Counted from the first letter of the stretch, positions 44,655 to 55,022 are shown. The stretch is DNA of 64,000 bases from Antedon mediterranea (GCF_964355755.1 NC_092671.1:4599001-4663000), one strand, 5' to 3'. Notes: generated by a model from the sequence alone, not told the origin. Numbers and translations: made by a program.

Positions 44655-45548
44655 AGCTAAACGACGTTGGTATGTTAAACGTCCAAGATCGTGTCGTTTC
44701 TTAGAGTCTGCCATGCTTTTAAAATACATAATCATTGTTGTCCACCTTATTTATGCAATCATTTTATTAGAATTTCAGACAGTCAGAATTACAATACTAG
44801 GGGATGTAATTTTAATTTTAGAACTCCAACTATCAAGCCAATGGCACATGCAACCTTTTTTTACAATGCTATTAAAGAATGGAATAATTTACCAATTAAC
44901 ATTAAGGAATCACAAACTGTTTGTTGTTTTAAAAGTAAAGTTAAAAAGTATCTACAGGAACGTACACTTGCATTAGAAACTATTCAATAAGCGCTACTTC
45001 TATATTTGATAGTCTTATTGTTAGTTTTTTTATTAATTATTATATGTTTCATTGTATGTCTTTTTTGCTGTTCTTTCAAAGGACCTCATTGGAAACAAGT
45101 CCGTAAAGGACTTTTATGAGTTTTCCTTCTTGTTTTATTCATGGTTTTTTATATATAATAATAATAATAACACTAATAATAATAATAATAATAATAGTTC
45201 ATTCTTATATAGCGCATATAAGCAAGCTCTCAATGCGCTGAACATTATTACCCCAGTCATTTCCTGATCAAACACCTATGGAAACATACTCCCATATTAT
45301 GCAGCTAGTAATCAGCGCAAAGTTGTGTCTTGATCTAACCGGGTTCCCAATTATACACCTGGGTGGAGAAAGGCAAACGTAAGTAAAGTATCTTGCCTAA
45401 GGATACAAGCAATACGGCGAGAGTTGGATTCGAACCTCGGTCTAACGATCAGTAGTCGAACGTCCAACACACGCCCTCATATATGCTATTTTTAATTGTA
45501 TGTCTGTGATTTTTTATGTACTGATGCCGAAATAAATCAAATCAAATC
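44655..45548 (+). mobile_element. LINE 3' end, with a nested SINE
   Basis: Encodes the last ~100 residues of a LINE ORF2: FYNAIKEWNNLPINIKES, then FKSKVKKYLQE. This is the C-terminal signature common in L2/CR1/jockey-like LINEs. The coding part ends at 44990, with a frameshift near 44690 from the preceding LNDVGMLNVQDR stretch. The 3' UTR continues to about 45141, is interrupted by the SINE (45142-45484), and resumes to end in 'aaataaatcaaatcaaatc'. Confidence 0.7.
45142..45484 (-). mobile_element. tRNA-derived SINE with (ATT)n tail
   Basis: Reading the minus strand: tRNA-like head with B box GGTTCGAATCC (about 45420-45440), body with 'gcaagatactttacttacgt' and 'cctttctccacccaggtgta', end 'gcgctatataagaatgaact' and an (ATT)n tail (45142-45192). 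The conserved body resembles deuterostome SINE superfamilies (DeuSINE or MetaSINE type); I cannot tell which. It sits in the 3' UTR of the LINE. Confidence 0.75.
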
Positions 45549-46261
45549 ATGAATTTAAATACTATAAAGCCCAAAATCTTCGCGCGCCCGTTATTTTCGC
45601 GACTTTCGCGATTGAAACATTACAGTCGATCAGGCCTAGGCTTAGTTAGTTAGCCAGGCCTAGTCCTAATATGGAAACAATGAATATAAAATAGTTACGA
45701 TAAACTTCTAATTGTGTATTCTTTGAAACATTTACGATCCCCAATTATTAATTATATTGTTTATTCAGGTGTACCTAATTAAAACATTAAAATAAATTGC
45801 AACCGACCGCCGAAAATGCTAGGCCCTACTCAGCCTGCGCTGCCTCGCTCAAAACAATGATGAAATTCCTCCTCATAGCGCTCGTCGGTGGATTGATCGC
45901 TAAAATAAAGTTCGAATTGAAATAAAAAAAAAAAAGCTTACGACATTTCTTTGGTAATTTTTTTATGAAATGTATAGTGTACTTGCTTGAAGAAACCTTT
46001 GTCCATTAAATCATATCATAAGTTGTAATGTGTCCATAAAGTAATTAAGACGAAGAGCAATTACTGCCCAAAAACAATTATTTTCCCACAACCTATTTTA
46101 TATTGGTTGGTAATCCAACAGTCCAAAGATCCAGTTATCACCTGTTTCCTTTTTTTCTTCCTTATATCTTATTAACTCAAAATATATAAACATTATTGAC
46201 ATAATTTCATTAAACATCCACATACAGTACAACTCTTCTTAACAATTTTGTTCAATCTAAC
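45549..46261. other. Intergenic
   Basis: AT-rich with a poly-A run (about 45922-45937). No gene seen. Confidence 0.4.
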
Positions 46262-46440
46262 TCAACTAAAAGTCGTGGTTAGTCATGTCTCGGCTCACAT
46301 TCTATGGTCGCCGTACAGATAGGCTGCTACATCAGTACTTCTATGAATGGATGGCTAGTTGGTGACAAGAACGCTAGTTAGTCATACCCAGTACCGTTTT
46401 GATTTAACGATCATTCGGGAAACCACCTCACGACGGTGCC
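46262..46440 (+). repeat. Dispersed ~170-bp repeat, copy 2
   Basis: Matches 40090-40262 in reverse ('tacttctatgaatggatggc', 'cccagtaccgttttgattta'). Contains in-frame stops in every frame. Its nature is unknown. Confidence 0.6.
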
Positions 46441-46521
46441 TGTTTCTTTTGAGTAAAAGAGATGTTGTTAAAGTATATACAGAGTTTATCTGGCAAACTT
46501 TAAAATTGTCTATTTATTTAG

Positions 46522-47596
46522 CTAGGTTTTTCTAATGATAAAATGATGTAATTTCCTGCGAACTTTGATGTAGAAGACGTCAACAAATGCTTTTCTAAAA
46601 CTTTCATTTACTACAGTATATATCAAAGGATTTACAGATGAATTTATATATAATCCTAAACGACAAATATTCAAAACCAACGAAAGTTCATTATATCCAA
46701 GATTACAAAAATAGAATAATGTCCCTAACATATAAAACGGTGTCATGCAGATAACATAAACTGTGACCGTCACAAAAACTGTCCAGAATATTTTTTTTCT
46801 CAGATTTCGAACGTGGGTCGGTCTCGCATGAATTTGGCATAATGTTCCGGGATTTTCTTAATGAATAGAACATACACGAATATAAAGCTGCAATGACCAC
46901 AATTAACACCATAGTGACAGTAAAGTTAATCATCCAAATAATTTCATAAAGTTGTTCGTAGACTTGTTTTTTAAAAAGACAAGTAGTTGCACGATTTGAG
47001 ATACCTCTATACATATCAGGCCAAGGAAGAATGACGGATACTCGTTCGCAACACAGCAAATCTATAATATTTACCGGCAAACTGAAAATCCATATTATTA
47101 CACAGACTTTTACAGATCTTGAAAGAGTACCAAATCCACTTGTTTTAAACTGATAAGGTCTACAAATCGCCATACAACGTTCAACAGAAAGCCAGAATAT
47201 AGTTAAAATGCCTACATTCACGGCACAATCGGGTAAGTAATCCAATAGTCCACATATCCAGTTATTTCCTACTTCATCAATCGTATATGGAACAGAAATT
47301 AATTCAGTTGTCCATACAGCAATGGGTGCCACAATTAAATTCATTGTATCAGCTATTGCCAAATTGGCTAGATACACGTACGCTGATGTATGTAGTTTTA
47401 TCACTATAACGATGAATGTCGTCATGTTTCCGACAATTCCAAAGGCGACCATAACAGGAATTATATTGTAACGTAAAATCCTCTCCCAGTCACTAAGAAG
47501 GAACATGTCTATGCATGAATCATAGTCAGTGGTGTTAAATGTTGAACACCCGTATTCAGATGCATCATAGGATGCATTGTTGACTGAAAGTGACAT
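46522..47596 (-). pseudogene. 7TM receptor (delta-2), one homopolymer frameshift
   Basis: Starts at 47596 (MSLSVNNASYDASEYGCS). The N-terminus is glycosylated, TM1 about 44-66 (VGNMTTFIVIVIKL), TM2 LANLAIAD, C115, TM3 with ERC in place of ERY (139-141), TM4 W169, ECL2 C206, TM5. At KSEKK (about 46790) a run of eight A where seven are expected shifts the frame. The remaining TM6 (CMTP), TM7 (NPLIY) and tail are open in the next frame (46522-46773). Everything else is intact, so this is either a very young pseudogene or a sequencing error in a homopolymer. The upstream flank lacks the blocks seen at gamma genes. Confidence 0.85.
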
Positions 47597-47840
47597 TTTC
47601 TTTGTTTTTTTTTTAATATTTCCAAACTAAAAATTGCAAGTAAAATGTTGTTTCTAATTAAAGATACATGTAATCACTGAGTGGACTGACTGGATCGCAA
47701 TAAAGAATTGATGCGCTTCTTGTGTGTACGTACACAGTTCAGAATTAATAATGTAATTTGCTGCAATGTTCGAAACGTATTATTACTCCAGGGAGTAAGG
47801 GAAAAGTAACTACTTAATTAAAAGACGTATAATATGACGT
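47597..47840. other. 5' flank of delta-2
   Basis: No recognisable element shared with the gamma upstream blocks. Confidence 0.4.
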
Positions 47841-48055
47841 TAATGAAATATTCGTAGTCGTAGTAGTAAACAATTCTTCACGTTCTGTTACACAATAAGT
47901 TTCAAGAATTACAGCTTTATGATATACTTAATTCTTATACTAAGTTATAAATTCCATCTTATACACGAGAGAAGATGTAATAAAATACTTACTAATAATT
48001 CATTATCTCACAGCTTACGAACTTCAATTATATTGAATAATAAACAATCTTCAAT
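47841..48055. repeat. Shared flank block, copy 1 of 3
   Basis: ~215 bp ('ttcgtagtcgtagtagtaaa', 'caagaattacagcttt', 'gaataataaacaatctt') recurring at 55575-55790 and 58294-58510, always 3' of a minus-strand receptor locus. Confidence 0.75.
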
Positions 48056-48079
48056 CTTTAATTAAAAAGAATATTTGCT

Positions 48080-48400
48080 AGCCACATACTGTTATTGATT
48101 TTCCCATTACCTAATCCACATTTTGTAATAAATGGCGTCATAAAAACAACGTAAACCTAACTGTCACAAAAACTGTAACGAATGTTTTTTTCTTAGATTT
48201 AATTCTGGGATCAGTTCCTTGAATATTTGACACCGGTACGGCAGTAATGGTATGGGATTTTCTTAATGAATAAAACATAAACGAATATAAACATATCACA
48301 ATGACAATTAGTATCATGCTCAAAATATTGATTATCTTGAAATGCCGTAGCCAATCATTGATTCTGGTTTGTGGGACAACATTCAATATTATACAAATAA
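48080..48400 (-). pseudogene. 7TM receptor pseudogene (epsilon-2), TM5-ECL3 fragment fused to a promoter block
   Basis: Readable from ECL3/TM6 (48080-48180) through SKKKTFVTVFVTV, ICL3 (TDPRIKSKKK, TAVPVSN) and TM5 (ILIVIVICLYSFMFYSLRKSH). At about 48345 it stops, and the sequence turns into 'cgtagccaatcattgattct' and 'ggtttgtgggacaacattca', which lies far upstream of epsilon-3 and epsilon-5. TM1-TM4 were deleted and the remainder was joined to the 5' flank. No TM7. Confidence 0.8.
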
Positions 48401-49972
48401 TGAATGTTTTATATTCGTGTAATGGTACAAATAATGGCATGAGGTGAATGATGAAAGGTTATATATCAACGAGGCAACGCAAATAAAAGGTAGCCCAAGC
48501 CAACCCTACATTTCATTCACATTGATTAAAACAGTAACTTTTGGTTTTTAATATTATATTAAATGTTATATTTATATGGATTTTATAAACACACCTACTT
48601 TAGTGTTAATTATGTCAACAAACGACCAAACAATCCTAGGCCTAGCAAGGCTAAAAGGCCTAGGCTAGACCTAGTAGTAGCACTAGCCTAGCTTGACTGA
48701 AAGGCAAAACTTCGACAGACAATTGGAACTTATCTAGGCTAATTATGGTTTTTTCAACGATTTCACGTTTTGTAGAGATGTCCTAATTATTTATTCAAAA
48801 TCCTAAAAACGATCTAAAGCTAATTTAAATGCCTTTTTCAATGAAATTAGTACATATATATCTCCAAATCGTACATAAAAATCTGCTGCTGTTGGAACAG
48901 AGGCAGGACAACAGGTGGCGCTGTTGTATTTCACATTAATTTGTACACCAGATTTTTTTCATCCACGAAACGTTTTTTTTTTCGTACTATTGCACGCCAT
49001 GTGACCCACAATCGTCCAATCAAATGACAGGAATTTATTTAGGTGTTATATAATGTAAATCCAAAGGCAAATTACTAAAAAAAATGACAATGCTGTGGGT
49101 ATCAGTGGCTGGATCTCAATGGAGATACAAAAAAAAAAGCTAAATCAAAACAATAAAGTAAAACAGCCAGAAAAGTTAGCAGAGCTTTCGGGCAACACTA
49201 GCCCTTTATCAGTGCAAGTGAAGGCATTTGGATAACGTCATAGTATAAGAACTGGCAAGTGCTGCCTGGGTGGACAGTTATATAATATACAAATACTGAA
49301 TGTTTATGAGTTGGATCGTAAGAATATTTCATGAGTTGAAAGATTGACTGCTGTCGCTGCACATCCGATAGAGTCGAAAAATCTTCAAAACTGTTTGAAT
49401 GGAAAGAAACACAATTTCGGGGTAAGTTTAAAATTGAAGAGATTGAGGGAATTTTCATGAATTTCGTGATATCCTTTACATAAACGAATTTTACTTTGTG
49501 CCACAATTAAATTATATTGCCAAATTTGCTAGATACACGTAAACGACAGGGAGTCATACGCAATACCGTTGTGAACACATACATTATATCATTTATACCA
49601 AGTCTATCTGGCAAACGATTCGTTTCGTGTTCCAAGAATGTTAATTTCGTTATAAATGTAATTATGTAAAAGGTTAATCATAACAATAATGTGCATGAAA
49701 GTAACGCTCGTGCTAATATTTACAAACATTGGTTTATTATTACATTTAATACTATGCTTTCTACATCATCAAACAATAATAATGATGTTTACTTGTCTGC
49801 AAATCGTGTTAACATTTTACTGTTTGTAAACTAAAGTTGATAGAGTGTGTCCTCCGTAATCAGCTATTACTGGGATATTGAATGATTAACTAGACAATTG
49901 TACAATATTTGTTGACTGAGAGACCAGAATGTAAGTCATTATTCAAATTCAAAAACATTTATTGTCCAATAT
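48401..49972. other. Intergenic with an unoccupied transposon site
   Basis: No gene supported. 49290-49380 is the unoccupied counterpart of the hAT-like insertion at 54513 ('gagttggatcgtaagaatat' then 'ttcatgagttgaaag'). Around 49090-49215 a sequence resembling the end of a Penelope-like element is present (see the ncRNA entry). The ORF at 49198-49506 spans these repeats and is not called. Confidence 0.45.
49184..49212 (-). ncRNA. Hammerhead-ribozyme-like core (degenerate), possible Penelope-like relic
   Basis: The minus strand reads CTGATAA, a GGGC/GCCC stem around TAGTGTT, then GAAA. This is the layout of the hammerhead core (CUGANGA, stem II, GAAA) found in terminal repeats of Penelope-like elements. 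The G of CUGANGA is A here, so activity is not expected. Stems I and III were not established. Tentative. Confidence 0.25.
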
Positions 49973-50161
49973 TCAAGCACAAAATATAAAAAATATCATA
50001 TAGCCTATGATTTTAATGGTTAATGATAAACATACATTTATACACAACATAATGTTGCCGATAATACCAAACGGGAACACAATATTAGTCACACATTGAA
50101 ACAGGTGGAGTAATTTGTCAAAATCATAATAATAATATAGACTCGTGTTATACATTGAACT
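49973..50161 (-). pseudogene. 7TM receptor relic, TM1 part, left of a foldback element
   Basis: Encodes MYGSSMYNTSLYYYYDFDK, then TM1 (FPFGIIGNIML), after which the receptor homology is lost near 50048. The upstream end abuts the 9-bp target duplication at 50162-50170. The beginning of the same reading frame continues at 52125-52154 on the other side of the element. Confidence 0.75.
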
Positions 50162-50170
50162 CCCGTACAT

Positions 50171-50430
50171 GGTTCTAGGACACCTACCCCCTAGACAGTT
50201 TCCCCCCGGATATTTACCACCCGGACAACTACCCCCTTAGGACAACTAACCCCCGGACAACTACCCCCCGGACAACTACCCCCTTAGGACAACTACCCCC
50301 TTAGGATAACAACCCCCCGGACAACTACCCCCCGGACAACTACCTCCTTAGGACAACTACCCCCTTAGGATAACTACCCCCCGGATAACTACCCCCCGGT
50401 CAACTACCCCCCGGTCAACTACCCCCCCCC
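50171..50430. repeat. Left arm: C-rich minisatellite (~16-bp units)
   Basis: Alternating GGACAACTACCCCCC and TTAGGACAACTACCCCC units. Complementary to the right arm. Confidence 0.9.
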
Positions 50431-50486
50431 CCCAATCCAAAAGTAGACAAACGGTTTCTGTAAAAATGAAATCATCTGTTTTTAAC

Positions 50487-50775
50487 GGGTGTTTCGAAAC
50501 TAGAGACCCGAGACCAGAGACCTGACACGAGGCCCAATACGAAAAGGGAGACCTATATTTGGGTCTCCCTTTTCGTATATTAGGGTCTCCCTTTTCGTAT
50601 AGTGGGGTCTCCCTTTTCGTATATTTAGGTCTCCCTTTTCGTATATTAGGGTCTCTCTTTTCGTATAGTGGGGTCTCCCTTTTCGTACGTGGGTCTCTCT
50701 TTTCGTATATTTAGGTCTCCCTTTTCGTATTGGGTCTCTGGTCTCTGGTCTCGGGTCTCTAGTTTCGAAACACCC
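50487..50775. mobile_element. Nested foldback/MULE-like element, 289 bp, 9-bp TSD
   Basis: Flanked by GTTTTTAAC (50478-50486 and 50776-50784). The termini are inverted repeats GGGTGTTTCGAAACTAGAGA, continuing GACCCGAGACCAGAGACC to ~70 bp almost perfectly. The interior (about 50545-50735) is a tandem array of about nine ~23-bp units GGTCTCCCTTTTCGTATA. A 9-bp target duplication and short TIRs also fit Mutator-like non-autonomous elements. Confidence 0.85.
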
Positions 50776-51414
50776 GTTTTTAACCGATTATTCTGTTTAA
50801 CAGCACGCTAGACCCTAGATGTGCTAGATTTAAAGTACCGTATTTATTGACAAAACGGCCTGGGCTGTTTATTGTTTAGGTGGTTTTTAGGTGGACATTT
50901 ATTGGAAGAAAGTTGTTTATTCAATGGGAGGGGGTATAATCTAATGGAAATAGACGCCGATTATTAATTCCATATGATGTTTCATGGGAGTGACATGATC
51001 ACCGTTTATTTGAGGGGAATTTATTTAAAGATCGCCGTTTATTCGGTGAGTGAACATTGAGGTCAAATATCAAAAGTGATATTATTCTTCAAGTGTACAA
51101 AAATACTTAGGCCTATATGACAAATTTGAGACAAAAATTAATTCTTTTAAGACCAGTGGTTATCGAAGCATTGTCCTGACGCAAACATTATTATTATTAT
51201 TAGCGAACCCATGCCAGTCTTTACAGTAAATACAGAGAGTACTATATAATACGTTCGACTATCCTATGATCATGTGTGACAATCTTCAGTTTAAACCAGG
51301 CTATATTTATGTTCAATCTTTTACTTTTGTTTACAATAATGAATAGTAATTCATCAAAGTAACGAATTAAAATATAGTTATTAATTCCTATTATACACTG
51401 TTGCAGAGTCAGGT

Positions 51415-52115
51415 TGTTGAATGGTCTGGGTGGTAGTTGTCCGTCCGGGGGTAGTTGTTCTAAAGGGATAGTTTTCTGGGTGGTAGTTGTCCAGGGGTTA
51501 GTTGTCCTACGGAGGTAGTTGTCCTAAAATATTATTTGCCCTCGGAGTATTGTCCAGGTCCAGGAGGTAGTTGTCCTACGGGGAGTATTGTGTCAGAGGT
51601 AGTTATCCGCGGGGTAATTACCCGGGGGGGGGGGGTTGTCAGGGGGTAATTGTTCCTAGGGGGTAATTGTCCGGGGGGAATTGTTCCTAGGGGGTAATTG
51701 TCCGGGGGGTAGTTGTCCAGGGGTTAGTTGTCCTACGGAGGTAGTTGTCCTAAAAGATTATTTGCCCTCGGAGTATTGTCCAGGAAGTAGTTGTCCTACG
51801 GGGAGTATTGTGTCAGAGGTAGTTGTCTGGGGGGTAATTATCCGGGGGGTAATTGTCCGGGGGGTAATTGTCCGGAGGGTAATTGTCCGGGGGGTAATTG
51901 TTCCTAGAGGGTAATTGTCCGGGGGGTAGTTGTCCGGGGGGTAGTTGTCCTAAGGGGGTTGTTGTCCTAAGGGGGTAGTTGTCCGGGGGGTATTTGTCCG
52001 GGGGGTAGTTGTCCTAAAGGGGTAGTTGTCCTAAGGGGGTAGTGGTCCAGGTGGTGGTTGTCCGGGGGGTAGTTTTCCGGGTGGTAAATGTCCAGGGGGT
52101 GAATATCCGGATACG
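51415..52115. repeat. Right arm: G-rich minisatellite
   Basis: About 700 bp of GGTAGTTGTCCGGGGGG / GTCCTAAGGGGGTAGTTG units, longer and more varied than the left arm. The 77-residue ORF at 51681-51914 is just this repeat translated. Confidence 0.9.
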
Positions 52116-52124
52116 CCCGTACAT

Positions 52125-52154
52125 AGATACTTCAACATCCAATGACGATGCCAT
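52125..52154 (-). pseudogene. 7TM receptor relic, first codons, right of the foldback element
   Basis: The minus strand starts with ATG at 52154 and reads MASSLDVEVS, in frame with the MYG... sequence on the other side of the element once the duplicated target is taken into account. It is the 5' end of the receptor fragment at 49973-50161. Confidence 0.7.
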
Positions 52155-52791
52155 TTTGTTAATAAAATGTATATATTGACTAAAGTTCAGGTCAACAATG
52201 TAATACAAACAAACATTAAATCTTACAAAAATCTCACTTTTCTTTAGTGGCTGGTTGTCCTAATGTGATGGAGTACGGTAGCTTTAAGAGTAATTACTAC
52301 AACGTGGCGCCGTATTACGTACAGTATATCCAAGTTTATCTGGCAAACAATTAATTTGTCTATTAATGTACATTGTAAACATTATGATCCAAATAATTAT
52401 GGATGTACATGTCTGTCATTATATAGTTCACGGCATGACAACATTAAAAGTTTCAATTCCTGGTTTCCGATATTTCAAGTCCACTTTCACTACACTTGGT
52501 TCTTACAAACTTCCATAAACGTCCGATGAAAAGCTACAATATCTTTACTAATTACTTAATTGCCACATATCCAGCAGCACCCTTCATGTTTTATATATAC
52601 GTTTATTTTTCCTTCTAAACAAGAGTTTCCGTTTAGTTTACGTCCTTCCGTTGCGTCTCTAGTGGGAACCAAGCATTATACATCCAGCACTATATTTATG
52701 TTTATTTATTAATATGATTTACGTTATTAAGAAGAATGGATGACCAATGATTAGAGCATGAGTTGGTTTTCTTATAAAATATTCGTGACGT
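52155..52791. other. Intergenic, one MITE fragment
   Basis: 52634-52674 is the 3' end of the TTCCCACTAG MITE family ('ctctagtgggaaccaagc'). Otherwise no feature seen. Confidence 0.5.
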
Positions 52792-53034
52792 AGAAGAAAG
52801 TATTAGTCGTACAAAAACCTCACGTGTTTAGTGGTGGATTGTCGAAATGCTGTTGAGAATAAAAGATAAACGTATATACCAGATATATAGCAACTCTGAC
52901 AACAATTTACAAGTACAAAAACCCATTCAAAGAAAAATAAACATTTAAAATACTGGTTGCGGATTCGAAGTTTCTTTTAAATCTTGATATATACAATTAA
53001 TTCATAATACATTGTATGAATACCTCGTTATGTT
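52792..53034. repeat. 3'-flank block of epsilon-3
   Basis: Same as the orphan block at 43953-44176. It begins directly 3' of the epsilon-3 stop. Confidence 0.75.
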
Positions 53035-53036
53035 AT

Positions 53037-54095
53037 TTATGAACTATTGACTAATGCAAATAAATTATTTAATTTCTTGCGAATTCTTTTATAGAAAACG
53101 TCAACAAATGCTTGTCTAAAATTTTTATTTACCACGTTATATATCAGAGGATTCACAGCTGAATTTAAATATATACCAAGACGAAGAATATTTTCTACCC
53201 AAAAACTGATACTGATTTTCCTATAACCTACTCTAAATACCATAAACGGCGTCATACAAGCAACATAAACTGTAACTGTCACAACAACTGTAACGAATGT
53301 TTTTTTCTCAGATTTAATTCTGGGATCAGTTCCTTGAAGATTTGGTGCCGGTACGGCGGTAATGGTATGGGATTTTCTTAATGAATAAAGCATAAACGAA
53401 TATAAACATATCACAATGACAATTAGTATCACGCTGAAAGTAGCGTGTATCTTTAAATACATGTTGTACTCAAACTTATGAACGCACCATGTTAGTTTAT
53501 TTGAGACACCTCTATACTTATCAGGCCAAGGAAGAATGACGGATACTGGTTTGTAATAAAAAAACACTACAGCACTCACAGATAAACTGATAATCCATAA
53601 AGTAACACAGATTTTTACGGATCTTGAAAGAGTACCAAATCCACTTGTTTGAAACCAATAAGGTTTACAAACTGCCATATAACGTTCAATAGAAAGCCAG
53701 AAAATCGTTAATATAGCCACAAGAAAAGCACACTCAGGTAGATAAATCAAGTAAACGCAGAAAAAATTATCTATTTCTTCAATCTCAGTAGAAAATTGAG
53801 AGAAGTTTTTTTCGCCTTTCCATATTCCAATAGGCGCTGTAATTAGAAACAACGTATCAGCTATTGACAAATTGGCTAGATACACGTACACTGACTTGCG
53901 CAATTTACTTACTATAACGATAAACGTCGTTATGTTGCCGATTATGCCAAGAACGACAACAATATGAATCGCATACTTAACCCAATATCTCTCAAAATCT
54001 CTATTCAGAAACATATCGATGTAATCATCATATTGACCCGTTTTCAACGTTGAGTTTCCGTATTCAGCTACCGGTATACCTTGTGATGTTGTCAT
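53037..54095 (-). CDS. Class A 7TM receptor (epsilon-3), intact, 352 aa
   Basis: Single-exon GPCR. The ORF extends 45 codons further upstream (to 54230), but I start at MTTSQGIPVAEYGNST because it aligns with the start of epsilon-5. Sequon at N14. TM1 about 42-64 (GNITTFIVIVSKL), TM2 71-92 (LANLSIAD, D80), C113, TM3 to ERY 137-139, TM4 W167, ECL2 C204, TM5 about 215-239, TM6 264-292 (CMTP 280-283), TM7 NPLIY 315-319, tail KKLNNLFALVNSS. ECL1 is longer and acidic (EIEEIDN) compared with the gamma genes. The 5' flank carries a GGGCGTGAACATTGC motif and a CCAAT block. It looks functional; ligand unknown. Confidence 0.92.
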   Translation of the reverse strand: MTTSQGIPVAEYGNSTLKTGQYDDYIDMFLNRDFERYWVKYAIHIVVVLGIIGNITTFIVIVSKLRKSVYVYLANLSIADTLFLITAPIGIWKGEKNFSQFSTEIEEIDNFFCVYLIYLPECAFLVAILTIFWLSIERYMAVCKPYWFQTSGFGTLSRSVKICVTLWIISLSVSAVVFFYYKPVSVILPWPDKYRGVSNKLTWCVHKFEYNMYLKIHATFSVILIVIVICLYSFMLYSLRKSHTITAVPAPNLQGTDPRIKSEKKTFVTVVVTVTVYVACMTPFMVFRVGYRKISISFWVENILRLGIYLNSAVNPLIYNVVNKNFRQAFVDVFYKRIRKKLNNLFALVNSS

Positions 54096-54387
54096 TTTAT
54101 TTTTAATGTTGATATATAAATAAAATATATAAATGTCTTCGCAAATCTGATTAAAGCGACGATGACTGAAATAGCTAAGTAGATAGATAAGTTTGTTTGA
54201 CTTGTTTACAAGCAATAATGCTCTGCTCAACTTTTCTTTAGTGCCTGTTAGTCGAAATACTTTTTAGTATAACAGAGATGTAGGTATACATATATATAAG
54301 TATATATCGAGTTCATCGTTTAAAACGCGGACGTGGTAATTGCGAGCAAAATTCAATTCAATTGTTATAATATTGAGTTCTCGTGAT

Positions 54388-54449
54388 GGGGCGTGAACAT
54401 TGCACACTTGTCATTGAATTGTCGTAGCCAATCACTGATTCTGGTTTGT
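54388..54449 (-). promoter_or_regulatory. Upstream motifs of epsilon-3: GGCGTGAACATTGC and CCAAT block
   Basis: 'ggggcgtgaacattgcac' (54388-54406) followed by 'cgtagccaatcactgattct' (about 54422-54441). The pair recurs in the same order upstream of epsilon-5 (62203-62264), and the CCAAT block alone at 48346-48374. The first motif also resembles GGGCGTGACCATTGC upstream of gamma-1, gamma-3 and delta-1. Confidence 0.45.
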
Positions 54450-55022
54450 AGGACAACATTCACAATTATACAACAAACAATGAATGTTTATGAGTTGGAT
54501 GGTGAGAATATTGGTTCAGAGACGATTCGGCCCGGGACTATTCGGCCCACTTTTGGTGGGACGATTCGGCCCACTTTTGGGCCGAAACATCCCACTTTGT
54601 GGGCCGAAACGTCTCACTTTAGACCAAATTCATATTCATTTTTTGGGTATTTATCAAGTTTTTAACAATCCATATTTTTTTGATATTGACAATTTTGATA
54701 TAATATATATAATAAATTACTAAAAAAACGTAATTTTATATTCAATTTATTACTTCGAAAACCTTGTTTATTTCGTGCATTCGCCAAGCGGCCAACAGAG
54801 GGCGTAACTTGTTTACATCGTTCGCGTGACTAAAAAATGATCATTTTCGACAATGTTTTCAAAATGTTTGCTTTATTGCATCTTTATCCCTAGTAGTAGG
54901 CCTACTACCCCATAGTCTCTCTGGAAATAAAGTTTGGGGAAAAAGCTTATTTTATGCTTATAAAATGCATATCAAAGCCGATAAATTTAAGTGTGCCGAA
55001 TCGTCTCAGGGCCGAATGCGTA

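Larger units (their letters stand above)
50171..52115. mobile_element. Foldback-type element with tandem-repeat arms, 9-bp TSD
   Basis: A 1,945-bp insertion flanked by CCCGTACAT (50162-50170 and 52116-52124). The left arm (50171-50430) is an array of CCCCC-rich units (ACTACCCCCCGGACA, ACTACCCCCTTAGGACA). The right arm (51415-52115) is an array of the complementary units (TAGTTGTCCGGGGGG, TAGTTGTCCTAAGGGGG), so the arms pair. The centre contains a nested second foldback element and ~630 bp without a supportable ORF. Long subrepetitive inverted arms and 9-bp duplications are typical of Drosophila FB elements. No transposase is visible. Confidence 0.85.

Noticed and set aside
51681-51914. 77-codon ORF rich in CPGxSCP
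   Set aside because: It is the G-rich minisatellite arm of the foldback element read in one frame.
54096-54230. 45-codon N-terminal extension of epsilon-3
   Set aside because: Not shared with the closely related epsilon-5; the internal Met aligns with all family starts.
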